Assembly: GCA_021155905.1 (NCBI GenBank) | Contig: JAJNBG010000018.1 | Coordinates: forward strand, 1 to 64,000 | From: Bacteroidota bacterium | GTDB taxonomy: Bacteria; Bacteroidota; Bacteroidia; B-17B0; Aurantibacillaceae | Direction of reading: 5' to 3' | Length of the DNA: 64,000 nucleotides | In this document: positions 35,939-44,144 of the stretch, one piece after another | How positions within the stretch are numbered: position 1 is the first letter of the stretch | Layout: each line of letters starts with the position of its first letter | The notes under the pieces: model-generated | Databases searched by the model: none | What the model saw: only the letters and a program-made list of their open reading frames with translations | Told to the model about the DNA's origin: nothing | Translations under genes and position numbers: made by a program

Positions 35939-36056
35939 TGTCACTTCGAACTGTCACACTGAGCGGAGTCGAAGTGCGAGAAGCAACATCTCTTGTCACT
36001 TCGAGTTATCACATTTGGCTTGTCACTTCGAGCGAAGTCGAGAAGCAAAAACATCT
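35939..36056. repeat. Clustered REP-like repeats (tgtcacttcgag type)
   Basis: The lepB-DUF3820 gap contains tgtcacttcgaa (35939), tgtcacactgagcggagtcg (35952), tgtcacttcgagttatcac (35994) and tgtcacttcgagcgaagtcg (36021), with gagaagcaa spacers ending in acatct. The cttcgagcgaag core is self-complementary. I interpret it as a nested group of dispersed palindromic elements; the copies differ by a few substitutions. No protein is encoded. Confidence 0.85.
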
Positions 36057-36063
36057 AAAATAA

Positions 36064-36300
36064 ATGCACAACTCAGAAATCCTTCTTGAATTAGTGAAGT
36101 TTCGAATGCCCTTTGGAAGATACAAAGGCTTTATCCTGGCGAACTTACCTGTTTCTTACCTGGAATGGTTTCAACGCAAAGGTTTCCCAGAAGGCAAGCT
36201 CGGCATGATGCTCGCCACCATGTACGAGATTAAATCCAACGGACTGGAGTATTTATTAGAACCTTTAAAATCGGGTAACATTTCCCGCGGATCGCGCTGA
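36064..36300 (+). CDS. DUF3820 family protein
   Basis: The 78-residue protein matches DUF3820: FRMPFGRYKGFILANLPVS, YLEWFQRKGFPEGKLGMML and EIKSNGLEYLLEPLK. The fold is found as a C-terminal domain in some exonucleases and as a free protein; function here is unknown. It lies downstream of lepB, after a cluster of palindromic repeats. Confidence 0.88.
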   Translation: MHNSEILLELVKFRMPFGRYKGFILANLPVSYLEWFQRKGFPEGKLGMMLATMYEIKSNGLEYLLEPLKSGNISRGSR

Positions 36301-36433
36301 TTTTCGCAGAATTCGGCTACACTTAATTTTTGTTCTATCCGCGTCCATCTGTGAGATCTGCGGGCCAAAAGTTAAACTCCGCGCGCATCTGCCGCAAACC
36401 ACTGCGCTAATCCGCGAGATCCGCGGACAAAAA
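36301..36433. repeat. Repeat-rich intergenic stretch (atccgcgagatccgcgg type)
   Basis: This gap before the DEAD-box gene has related GC-rich pieces: tctatccgcgtccatctgtg, agatctgcgggcc, cgcgcgcatctgccgc and atccgcgagatccgcggac. They resemble one another and the shorter relics at 1050-1105 and 33241-33297. I read it as overlapping copies of a dispersed element. No coding frame is convincing. Confidence 0.65.
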
Positions 36434-36474
36434 CTTGCACTTATCCCATATCCCCGGGATTAACTATTTTAGCG

Positions 36475-36482
36475 TATCTTTG
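36475..36482 (+). promoter_or_regulatory. -7 box of the DEAD-box helicase gene
   Basis: TATCTTTG matches TAnnTTTG exactly and lies 16 bases before the ATG at 36498. It fixes the start: the longer frame opening at 36435 would begin upstream of the promoter. Confidence 0.65.
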
Positions 36483-36497
36483 CCAAAATTCCCGATC

Positions 36498-37829
36498 ATG
36501 ACTACATTTAAAGACCTCAACCTCACTAAACCATTATTGAACGCGTTAAGCGATATAGGCTTTGAAAGTCCAACGCCCATCCAGGAAAAAGCATTTCCGG
36601 TAATCATGTCAGGGAAAGATGCGGTGGGTATTGCACAAACCGGTACAGGTAAAACATTTGCGTATCTGTTGCCTATTTTACGTCAGTTGACTTTTTCCGA
36701 GCAGCGTCAACCACGCGTGTTAATTGTGGTTCCTACACGTGAATTAGTGGTTCAGGTGGTGGATGAAGTTGGAAAGCTGTCGACTTACATGCAGGCACGT
36801 TGCACCGGTGTATATGGTGGAGGAAACATTAATATTCAGAAACAAAAAGTATATGACGGGGTGGACATTTTAGTCGCTACTCCCGGACGTTTAATTGACC
36901 TGACTTTAAGCAGAACTTTACAATTCAATAGCATTCAAAAACTGGTGATCGATGAAGTGGATGAAATGCTGAACCTCGGCTTCCGCTCACAGTTGATCAA
37001 GATCCTCGATATCCTTCCGGAGAAGCGCCAGAACTTAATGTTCTCGGCAACGTTGAATGAAGATGTGGAGATGATGATCGATAAATATTTCAAGAAACCT
37101 GAATATATTGAATTAATCAGCAGGGGAACACCGTTGGAGAAAATCATTCAACAAGCTTACCATGTACCTAACTTTTACACCAAGGTAAATTTACTGGAAC
37201 ATTTATTAAAGACAGAAAAAAACTTTACCAAGGTTTTGGCATTTGTCAAGAATAAAAAAATTGCGGATGACATTTATAAAGAACTGGGGCCTGAGTTTGC
37301 AGAAGAAATCGGAGTGATCCATTCTAACAAATCACAACCACAGCGTTTCAGCGCGGTAAAGAAATTTGATGAAGGTACGCACCGTGTTTTGATTGCAACG
37401 GATGTCATCGCACGTGGATTGGATCTAAAGGACGTAACGCACGTTATTAACTTTGATATGCCATCCAGGGAAGCCAGCGCCTACATTCACCGTATCGGGC
37501 GAACGGGCCGTGCAGATAAAACTGGTATCGCCTTAAGCTTCATTACCAAGTTGAATCTTCCAATGCAAAAAGAAATCGAAACGCTGATGAAGAAGAAGAT
37601 CCAGATCCTGGATATGCCTGAAGCAGTAGAGATTTCTGAAAACTTAACGCAGGATGAAAAACCGGTAACCCGCGATAAATCGTTAAAGAAAATTCCGAAA
37701 ATAGCTACGCCAACAGGTGCTTTCCACGAGAAAAAAGACAAGAACAAAAAAGTAAACTTAGGCGGTAAACGCCGCCAGGAAAACCTCAGACGGATCGCCG
37801 AGAAAAATGCAAGATCAAGGCCTTTTTAA
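36498..37829 (+). CDS. DEAD-box RNA helicase
   Basis: The 443-residue protein has the full DEAD set: Q motif GFESPTPIQEKAF, motif I AQTGTGKT, Ia PTREL, a variant motif II DEVD instead of DEAD, motif III SAT, and HRIGRTGRADK (motif VI). The basic C-terminal tail (KKDKNKKVNLGGKRRQENLR) probably binds RNA. It is in the RhlE-like family and likely works in ribosome assembly or RNA decay. DEVD in place of DEAD is a conservative variation. The start is set by the promoter at 36475. Confidence 0.92.
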   Translation: MTTFKDLNLTKPLLNALSDIGFESPTPIQEKAFPVIMSGKDAVGIAQTGTGKTFAYLLPILRQLTFSEQRQPRVLIVVPTRELVVQVVDEVGKLSTYMQARCTGVYGGGNINIQKQKVYDGVDILVATPGRLIDLTLSRTLQFNSIQKLVIDEVDEMLNLGFRSQLIKILDILPEKRQNLMFSATLNEDVEMMIDKYFKKPEYIELISRGTPLEKIIQQAYHVPNFYTKVNLLEHLLKTEKNFTKVLAFVKNKKIADDIYKELGPEFAEEIGVIHSNKSQPQRFSAVKKFDEGTHRVLIATDVIARGLDLKDVTHVINFDMPSREASAYIHRIGRTGRADKTGIALSFITKLNLPMQKEIETLMKKKIQILDMPEAVEISENLTQDEKPVTRDKSLKKIPKIATPTGAFHEKKDKNKKVNLGGKRRQENLRRIAEKNARSRPF

Positions 37830-37899
37830 TATAAGCACTGCAAATACGTATCTGCAGTTCAAACAACGCTAGACTATACATTTTCAAAAACGTGAAAGT

Positions 37900-37907
37900 T
37901 AACTTTG
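37900..37907 (+). promoter_or_regulatory. -7 box of the propeller protein gene
   Basis: TAACTTTG matches TAnnTTTG exactly. It ends only 4 bases before the ATG at 37912, so transcription would start at or next to the start codon (a leaderless or nearly leaderless message). Confidence 0.55.
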
Positions 37908-37911
37908 ACAA

Positions 37912-39009
37912 ATGATACATCATCGCTTACAAATACTGGTTATAATACTCGTTGCGTATTCTACTATTTGCTCGGGTCAACTCCTGCCAGGCCAATCCAT
38001 AGCTGGCTTAACGGAATCAAAATCAATTACTGAAGGACAACCAAAAATTATAAAAACGCAGGGTACAAATCAATTTGCGAATGTTCATTGTGGTTTGCAG
38101 GATAAAGCGGGCAACCTTTGGTTTGGGACTACCGGAGAAGGAGTTTATCGGTACGATGGAAAAACCTTTACTAATTTTACTGAAAAAGATGGTCTGAGTA
38201 ATAATAACGTATGGTGCATATATGAAGACAAAGAGAATCACATTTGGTTTGGTACAGGAGATGGTATTTGTCGGTATAATTCTTCCGCTTCATCCGGTAA
38301 TGGATTAAAATCTTTTTTCACATTGCCAATAACTGATTCATTGGATAACACATCTGCAAAAAATGAAGTTTGGAGCATATTACAGGATAAGACTGGAAGT
38401 TTTTGGTTCGGCACAAGCAATGGTGTCTACCAATATGATGGAAAATCATTGGCCCCTTTTTTACAAAATGATAAAATCATAAATAAGAATAAGCTACGCC
38501 TTAAACACATTCAAGCTATTTTAGAAGATCAAGATGGAAACTTTTGGTTCGCTTCCTGGAACCAGGAAGGCGCATGTCGTTTCGACGGTAAAACCTTAAC
38601 TAATTTTAGGCCCAATGAGGATGGAATGGTACATGCCATGTTAGAAGATAAAAATGGAAATATTTGGTTTGGCACTAGGAATAAAGGTGTATGTGTTTAT
38701 GATGGACAAACCTTTATCAATTTTACCGAAAAGGAAAGTTTAAGAAATACATGTGTTTATAGTATGTCGGAAGATCAATCTGGAAATATTTGGTTCGCCA
38801 CTGAAACAACTGGCATATGGTATTACAATTCTTCATCGTTGCTCATAAGAGGATCAAAGAATTTTACCAATTTCACAACCGAAAACGGCCTCAATCATAA
38901 TTCGGTATTTAGCATTACAATCGACAAAGCAGGAAACATTTGGTGCGGCACTAGGAATACAGGATTATCCCGCTATGATGGAAAAACATTTACAAATTTT
39001 TTTGAATAA
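37912..39009 (+). CDS. Secreted seven-bladed beta-propeller of two-component-regulator type
   Basis: The 365-residue protein has a signal peptide (LQILVIILVAYSTICSGQ) and seven repeats of the Reg_prop type, each like ED(K/Q)xGNIWFGT...G(V/I)xxYDGKTFTNF. Clear copies begin near residues 62, 104, 152, 205, 246, 281 and 329. Such propellers usually form the periplasmic sensor of hybrid two-component systems; here there is no kinase, response regulator or membrane helix after it. It probably binds a ligand or partner as a free periplasmic protein. A nearly leaderless promoter lies just before it. Confidence 0.88.
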   Translation: MIHHRLQILVIILVAYSTICSGQLLPGQSIAGLTESKSITEGQPKIIKTQGTNQFANVHCGLQDKAGNLWFGTTGEGVYRYDGKTFTNFTEKDGLSNNNVWCIYEDKENHIWFGTGDGICRYNSSASSGNGLKSFFTLPITDSLDNTSAKNEVWSILQDKTGSFWFGTSNGVYQYDGKSLAPFLQNDKIINKNKLRLKHIQAILEDQDGNFWFASWNQEGACRFDGKTLTNFRPNEDGMVHAMLEDKNGNIWFGTRNKGVCVYDGQTFINFTEKESLRNTCVYSMSEDQSGNIWFATETTGIWYYNSSSLLIRGSKNFTNFTTENGLNHNSVFSITIDKAGNIWCGTRNTGLSRYDGKTFTNFFE

Positions 39010-39081
39010 AAATAGTTGAAAAAAACTCTGCCTTTTTGATGTTATCGCCAACAACCAATGTCTTCAATCTCTCCCTTTTTT

Positions 39082-39452
39082 TTTTAACACAAGCTTCTCT
39101 TTTAATCTCTCTAACCCTACTTTTAATTTCTCACCACTTATCCCGCTCCGCTGCTCCCGAAAGCTTTCGGGATGTAATGCTGCGGCATAATTATTTCTAA
39201 ATACCTCAACTCCACTTTTAATTTCCAACAACTTACTTTTAGTTTTTGAAACCTATTTTTTAAGTTCTTTAATCCTCCTTTTAAGGACTCCCCCGCTACG
39301 TTTTAATATCTTTAAACCTATTTTTAAGAACTCATCGCTGCGTTTTAATTTCTTGAAGGCTATTTTTTAGAACTGCTATCCTGCTTTTAAACACCCTTAA
39401 CATTCTTTTAGAAACTCGCATCCTGCTTTTAGTAACTGATGGTATTCTTTTT
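39082..39452. repeat. Degenerate 21-bp tandem repeat array
   Basis: Fifteen or so units start with ttttaa or ttttag (a few diverged) at 39100, 39121, 39195, 39216, 39237, 39258, 39279, 39301, 39322, 39343, 39365, 39385, 39406, 39427 and 39448. Spacing is 20-22 bases, nearly always 21, with one 53-base insertion after the second unit. The rest of each unit is pyrimidine-rich and variable. Read on the minus strand, 39332-39520 is open and gives a seven-residue periodicity (KSRMRVS, KRMLRVF, KSRIAVL, KNSLQEI). This accounts for most of the 461-base gap between the propeller gene and the XRE-like gene. Confidence 0.85.
39142..39194. repeat. Palindromic element inserted in the 21-bp array
   Basis: A 53-base segment interrupts the array between units at 39121 and 39195. 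Its centre is a perfect 16-base palindrome, cccgaaagctttcggg (39156-39171), flanked by related pieces gctccgctgct and atgctgcggc. GC content is far higher than in the array. It has the look of a REP-like mobile palindrome. Confidence 0.75.
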
Positions 39453-39470
39453 GTGTTTAACAGAGGTATT

Positions 39471-39824
39471 ATGTTAACACTCAATCTACAACCCATTTTT
39501 AAGGCCCGCGGTATTGACAAGCCCTACTCTTTCTTAGTAAGTGCAGGCTTTCCATCCTTTACCGCCCACAATTTACTCAATGCAAAGACAGTAAGTTTCA
39601 GGTTAAGCCACATTGATAAGCTATGTGCCTTACTAAACTGTACACCAAATGAGTTATTGGTCTGGACACCTAACCACAACGAGAAATTAGCAGAGGATCA
39701 TCCCATCACTCGCTTAAAAAAACAAAATACCGATCTCAACTGGCAGGATACCATCAAGACAATCCCCTTGGATCAGTTAAGTGAGATCGTGAAGATCATC
39801 AATGCCCATAAAAATAATAAGTAA
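39471..39824 (+). CDS. XRE-type helix-turn-helix regulator
   Basis: The 117-residue protein has an XRE-like DNA-binding domain: FLVSAGFPSFTAHNLLNAKT and RLSHIDKLCALLNCTPNELL. The C-terminal half (DTIKTIPLDQLSEIVKIIN) is helical. The ATG at 39471 is preferred over a GTG at 39453 because it starts the conserved LTLNLQPIFKARGI. It lies directly after the 21-bp array. It is convergent with polA, 8 bases away. Target is unknown; control of its own gene through the array is conceivable. Confidence 0.85.
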   Translation: MLTLNLQPIFKARGIDKPYSFLVSAGFPSFTAHNLLNAKTVSFRLSHIDKLCALLNCTPNELLVWTPNHNEKLAEDHPITRLKKQNTDLNWQDTIKTIPLDQLSEIVKIINAHKNNK

Positions 39825-39832
39825 ATAAACGC

Positions 39833-42679
39833 TTAGTGCGCTTCTAACCAGTTCACACCAACACCCATTCCCACTTCCACAGGAACATTTAATGGCAAAG
39901 CATGCTTCATATGCTTTTCAATAATTGGTTTGATGAGATCCAGTTCAGGCTTATACACATCAAACACTAATTCATCATGCACCTGTAGGATCATGCGTGA
40001 TTTAATATCCATCCCTTTCAATTCATTATAAATATTGATCATCGCCACCTTGATCATATCAGCGGCAGAACCCTGGATCGGTGCATTGATCGCATTTCGC
40101 TCGGCATAAGATCGTACAGTTGCATTAGCGGAATTAATATCCTTCAACCAACGTCTACGTCCTAATAAAGTTTGCACATAGCCATTCGCCTTCGCAAAAG
40201 CGATCTCGTTATCCATATAGCTTTTAATAGAACCATACTGCGCGAAATAATTATCAATCAGTTGTTTTGCTTCAGCACGTGGAATATTTAAATTATCCGC
40301 TAAACCAAAAGCACCTTGTCCGTAAATAATTCCAAAGTTCACACTCTTGGCTTTGTAACGCATTTCCTTGGTCACTTCACTTTCTTCAATGCCATACACT
40401 TTAGCAGCAGTCGCCGTATGAATATCCTTCCCTGAATTAAATGCCTCACACATATTTGGGTCTTTACTGATCGACGCCACAATACGCAATTCAATCTGTG
40501 AATAATCCGCACTCAACAATGTGTATTCATCATTACGCGGAATAAAAGCTTTACGGATCTGCCTTCCTCTTTCAGTACGAATAGGAATATTCTGCAAATT
40601 AGGATTGTCACTGCTCAAACGTCCGGTCACAGCCACCACTTGGTTAAAGGTGGTATGAATGCGGTTTGTTTTAGGATTCACCAACAAAGGCAAAGTATCC
40701 ACATACGTTGACTTTAATTTCACCAGTTCTCTATAATCCAATATCTTGGCAATGATCGGATGTTTACCTTCCAGTTTGGACAATACATCTTCGCCGGTAG
40801 CATATTGCCCCGTCTTTGTTTTCTTTGCCTTATCTGTAATTTTCAAGTACTCAAATAAAATCTCTCCAACCTGTTTCGGAGAAGAAATATTAAATTTTGT
40901 TCCCGCCAACGCCTGGATCTCCGCATCCACTTTGGTAATGTCTTCCTGCAATTGCGCAGAGAATTCATTCAAAGCAGCCACATCAATATTAATACCCTCA
41001 CGCTCCATGCCAGCCAGGGCTTCAATCAAAGGCAACTCCACTTCATAAAATAACTTCTCAGTACCCGAATCTTTCAACAACGGAACAAAAGCCTCCTTTA
41101 ACTTTAAAGTCACATCAGCATCCTCTGCTGCGTAATTGGTGATCACTTCAACAGGAACATCACGCATGTTCAACTGGTGTTTTCCTTTCTTCCCAATAAG
41201 CTCTTCGATACTGATCGGTGAATAGTTCAGATAAGTCTCTGCCAGCACATTCATATTGTGACGCATGTCGGGCATGAATAAAAAATGTGCTACCATGGTA
41301 TCCCATAATTTATTCCTGATCTCAACTCCGTAATTTTTCAGAACCTGCAGATCGTATTTAATATTTTGTCCGATCAACGTTTTAGAAGTATCACTAAATA
41401 ACGGCTTAAATAAGTCAATCATTGCCTGGGCTTCCGCCTGGTTTGCTGAAACAGGAACATAATACGCTTCACTCGCTTTTACCGCGAAAGACATTCCAAC
41501 TAATTCTGCCTCTATAGTGTCTAACGAAGTCGTTTCCGAATCAAAACAAAATTCTGAGCTCGCGTTCAAGAGACTGATCAGGTTCGTGATCTTTTCAGAA
41601 CTATCACATAGCATGTAATTAGGATTAATATCCTTAATGGTCTGGAAAGTTTTGGCATCTTCTGTCATCACCAGTTCCAGATGTTCTTCACTGAACAAAT
41701 CCCCGCCGTTAAATAAATCTGCTTTTGGTTTAGGTTCTTCTTTCTTATTCGCCTTAGGCGGAGTATTGAATGAATCTTTACCACCACCAATATCTTCACC
41801 TAATACCTTTTGCGCAATGGTTCTGAATTCCAGTTCCGTAAACAACTCCTTCAAAACCTCTTTATTAATATCTTTGATGGCCAGTTCTTTTTCATTGAAC
41901 TCAACCGGCACATCCAAAATAATAGTCGCTAACCATTTCGACTGAATGGCTTTGTCCTTATGCTCAATCACTTTTTCCTTGAGCTTACCTTTTAATTTAT
42001 CGGTGTTCGCTAATAAATTCTCAATCGTTCCAAAGTCTTTTACCAATTGAATGGCCGTCTTCTCTCCTACTCCTGGTATGCCGGGAATGTTATCTACCTT
42101 ATCTCCCATCAATCCTAAAATATCGATCAACTGTCCCACGTGTGTGATCTCCCATTTCTTACAGATCTCAGGCACACCTAACACTTCGGCACCTGCACCA
42201 AAACGGGCCGGCTTATAGATAAATGTATTTTCATCCACCAACTGTCCGTAATCTTTATCAGGAGTCATCATGTATGTAGTGAAACCTTGTTGCTCAGCAA
42301 CTTTTGCCAAGGTACCAATGGCATCATCCGCTTCATAACCCGGTGTTTTAATAACAGGGATATTAAATCCTTCTATCAACTGCATAATATAAGGAATACA
42401 AGTCCTCAGATCTTCAGGCATTTCTTCCCGTTGCGCTTTATATTCCACAAACTCAGTATGTCGCACTGTCGCTTCAGGTGTATCAAATACCACGGCAATA
42501 TGCGTTGGTTTCTCCTTATTTAAGATTTCCAACAAAGTATTGGTGAAACCAAATATCGCCGATGTATTCAGGCCTTTGGATGTAACTCTTGGATTGGTAC
42601 TAAATGCAAAATACGCTCGGTAAATTAAAGCATAGGCATCCAGGAGGAATAATTTTTTCGGGGTATCTTTTGTTATCAT
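39833..42679 (-). CDS. polA: DNA polymerase I
   Basis: The 948-residue polymerase has the N-terminal 5'-3' exonuclease (DAYALIYRAYFAFSTNPR, DKDYGQLV, GVGEKTAIQLV), a 3'-5' exonuclease with FCFDSETTSLD and ITNYAAEDADVTL intact, so proofreading is probably active, and a family A polymerase domain with DYSQIELRIVASIS (motif A), AKSVNFGIIYGQGAFGL (motif B) and LQVHDELVFDV (motif C). It fills gaps after RNA primer removal and repair. It is the last gene of a run with a secreted protein, glutaminyl cyclase and cysS. Confidence 0.97.
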   Translation of the reverse strand: MITKDTPKKLFLLDAYALIYRAYFAFSTNPRVTSKGLNTSAIFGFTNTLLEILNKEKPTHIAVVFDTPEATVRHTEFVEYKAQREEMPEDLRTCIPYIMQLIEGFNIPVIKTPGYEADDAIGTLAKVAEQQGFTTYMMTPDKDYGQLVDENTFIYKPARFGAGAEVLGVPEICKKWEITHVGQLIDILGLMGDKVDNIPGIPGVGEKTAIQLVKDFGTIENLLANTDKLKGKLKEKVIEHKDKAIQSKWLATIILDVPVEFNEKELAIKDINKEVLKELFTELEFRTIAQKVLGEDIGGGKDSFNTPPKANKKEEPKPKADLFNGGDLFSEEHLELVMTEDAKTFQTIKDINPNYMLCDSSEKITNLISLLNASSEFCFDSETTSLDTIEAELVGMSFAVKASEAYYVPVSANQAEAQAMIDLFKPLFSDTSKTLIGQNIKYDLQVLKNYGVEIRNKLWDTMVAHFLFMPDMRHNMNVLAETYLNYSPISIEELIGKKGKHQLNMRDVPVEVITNYAAEDADVTLKLKEAFVPLLKDSGTEKLFYEVELPLIEALAGMEREGINIDVAALNEFSAQLQEDITKVDAEIQALAGTKFNISSPKQVGEILFEYLKITDKAKKTKTGQYATGEDVLSKLEGKHPIIAKILDYRELVKLKSTYVDTLPLLVNPKTNRIHTTFNQVVAVTGRLSSDNPNLQNIPIRTERGRQIRKAFIPRNDEYTLLSADYSQIELRIVASISKDPNMCEAFNSGKDIHTATAAKVYGIEESEVTKEMRYKAKSVNFGIIYGQGAFGLADNLNIPRAEAKQLIDNYFAQYGSIKSYMDNEIAFAKANGYVQTLLGRRRWLKDINSANATVRSYAERNAINAPIQGSAADMIKVAMINIYNELKGMDIKSRMILQVHDELVFDVYKPELDLIKPIIEKHMKHALPLNVPVEVGMGVGVNWLEAH

Positions 42680-42688
42680 TTCGGTATG

Positions 42689-43264
42689 TTAATTACTGGA
42701 AGCAGATTGATTAAATTCTTTGAAATACGTTTCAAGAACATCAGCTCTCAGGGCAATTTCTTTCTGATCATTTATTTTCTGAACCAGTGATTTATTGGAT
42801 TTAAAAATATCTTTCAATTGTTTCCTGACTCCTTTCTCATCAATCACTTTAAATTGTCCGTCACTTTTTTCTTCCATCACACAAAACTCTTCTATTTCAT
42901 TCGCAATGCCTTCTTCAAATACCTCAAACGTTGTTTGAAAAAGAGAAGCCTTTCCTTTGCTCAGCACTTTAAAATAACAGGATTTATTATTATGATAAGC
43001 GCTGATGAAATAATAATTGTTATGGCAGTAACCATTTATTTTATCCGGCGTGTAAAGCCTCACTTTATTGGTTTTATCTTTGAAACTGATCTTTTGAAAC
43101 AACTCCACCTTCTTCGACTTAGGCATTTTAATTTGTCCCTTGATGGTGTCACCTTTCAATGTGATCACATAAGCGTCTTCAAATACATCGGGTGCTTTTT
43201 TTGCCTGCGAAAAAACAAAAACAGAATTGCAAAATAGAAAAATAAAAAAAAGGAAAACTCTCAT
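42689..43264 (-). CDS. Secreted protein of unknown function
   Basis: The 191-residue protein begins with a signal peptide (VFLFFIFLFCNSVFVFSQ). The mature part has a beta-rich N-terminal half with AYVITLKGDTIKGQIKMPKS and a helical, charged C-terminal half. I do not recognise a family. It ends 9 bases before polA and begins 30 bases after the glutaminyl cyclase stop, so it is probably cotranscribed with both. Confidence 0.7.
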   Translation of the reverse strand: MRVFLFFIFLFCNSVFVFSQAKKAPDVFEDAYVITLKGDTIKGQIKMPKSKKVELFQKISFKDKTNKVRLYTPDKINGYCHNNYYFISAYHNNKSCYFKVLSKGKASLFQTTFEVFEEGIANEIEEFCVMEEKSDGQFKVIDEKGVRKQLKDIFKSNKSLVQKINDQKEIALRADVLETYFKEFNQSASSN

Positions 43265-43294
43265 AAACAGTTATTTCATTCAGTACATTAATTA

Positions 43295-44134
43295 TTAAAG
43301 AGGAAATTTAATTTCATATATGGTTGGCCATAATTTACCGGTCACCAATACTTTATTTGAAACGGAATCGTACGCAATACCATTTGTTTCCAGAGCGTCA
43401 GGATTCCTGATTTTACTTTCGTAGAGCAAGGCACTCAAATCCATTTTACCAACAATGTCTCCTGTGCTGGGATCTATTTTAACGACATTATTAGTGGTCC
43501 AGATATTGGCATATATAAAACCCCTGATGTATTCAAGTTCATTCAAATGTTCCTGCACACGACCATTCTCCGCCACATCCAAAGTTTTAAGAACACTAAA
43601 ATTTGTCGGATCCATAAAAGTCAGGTAACTGGTTCCATCACTCATGATTAAATGCTTTCCATCAGTCGTTAAGCCCCAGCCTTCCCGGTTGGTATAATTA
43701 AACTTACCAATGTTCTTATAAGTCTTTCCGTCATAAATGAATCCGGTTTGATTCTTATAAGTCAATTGAAATACTTTCCCGTTCAGAAAAACAATCCCTT
43801 CGCCAAAATAAGTATTACGGTCAAGTTCTGCTTTCACATCAATCCTACCGGTTTTTAAATCAACACTTCCAAATACAGATTTCGTTTGTGGAAGGTTATC
43901 CGGTGATCCGGTGCTTTCAAACAATTTACCTTCATGAAACAAAAATCCTTCCGTGAAAGAATTGATATCGTGTGGATACTGGCTATCTACAGTAAATTTA
44001 ATCTCCGGGATTTTAGGAGTATTGTCTTTTACCGGGGGAACGATGATGTTTTCTTTTGGCTTATCCGGCCCACAGGAAAAAAAAGAAATTCCTATGCAAG
44101 TAATTAAAAAGAATTTTTTAATGTTGATTCTCAT
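43295..44134 (-). CDS. Glutaminyl-peptide cyclotransferase, lipoprotein
   Basis: The 279-residue protein has a lipobox (CIGISFFSCGPDKP) and the five-bladed propeller fold of the plant/bacterial glutaminyl cyclase family (PF05096): YPHDINSFTEGFLFHEGKLF, SDGTSYLTFMDPTNF and LNELEYIRGFIYANIWTTNN. It cyclises N-terminal Gln to pyroglutamate on exported proteins. In Bacteroidota many type IX substrates begin with Gln after signal cleavage, which fits. It lies 10 bases downstream of cysS. Confidence 0.9.
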   Translation of the reverse strand: MRINIKKFFLITCIGISFFSCGPDKPKENIIVPPVKDNTPKIPEIKFTVDSQYPHDINSFTEGFLFHEGKLFESTGSPDNLPQTKSVFGSVDLKTGRIDVKAELDRNTYFGEGIVFLNGKVFQLTYKNQTGFIYDGKTYKNIGKFNYTNREGWGLTTDGKHLIMSDGTSYLTFMDPTNFSVLKTLDVAENGRVQEHLNELEYIRGFIYANIWTTNNVVKIDPSTGDIVGKMDLSALLYESKIRNPDALETNGIAYDSVSNKVLVTGKLWPTIYEIKFPL

Positions 44135-44144
44135 AGACTGTCAA

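Noticed and set aside
36435-36497. N-terminal extension of the DEAD-box helicase
   Set aside because: The extension lies upstream of and across the TATCTTTG promoter box, and the family starts at the ATG at 36498.
39332-39520. Minus-strand 62-codon frame in the 21-bp array as a real gene
   Set aside because: Units of 22 and 20 bases shift the frame, the frame overlaps the XRE-like gene start, and no promoter is evident. It is kept as a property of the repeat.
40746-41945. Plus-strand frames opposite polA (about 100 codons each)
   Set aside because: They are antisense shadows of a clearly conserved polymerase and have low-complexity Ser-rich translations.
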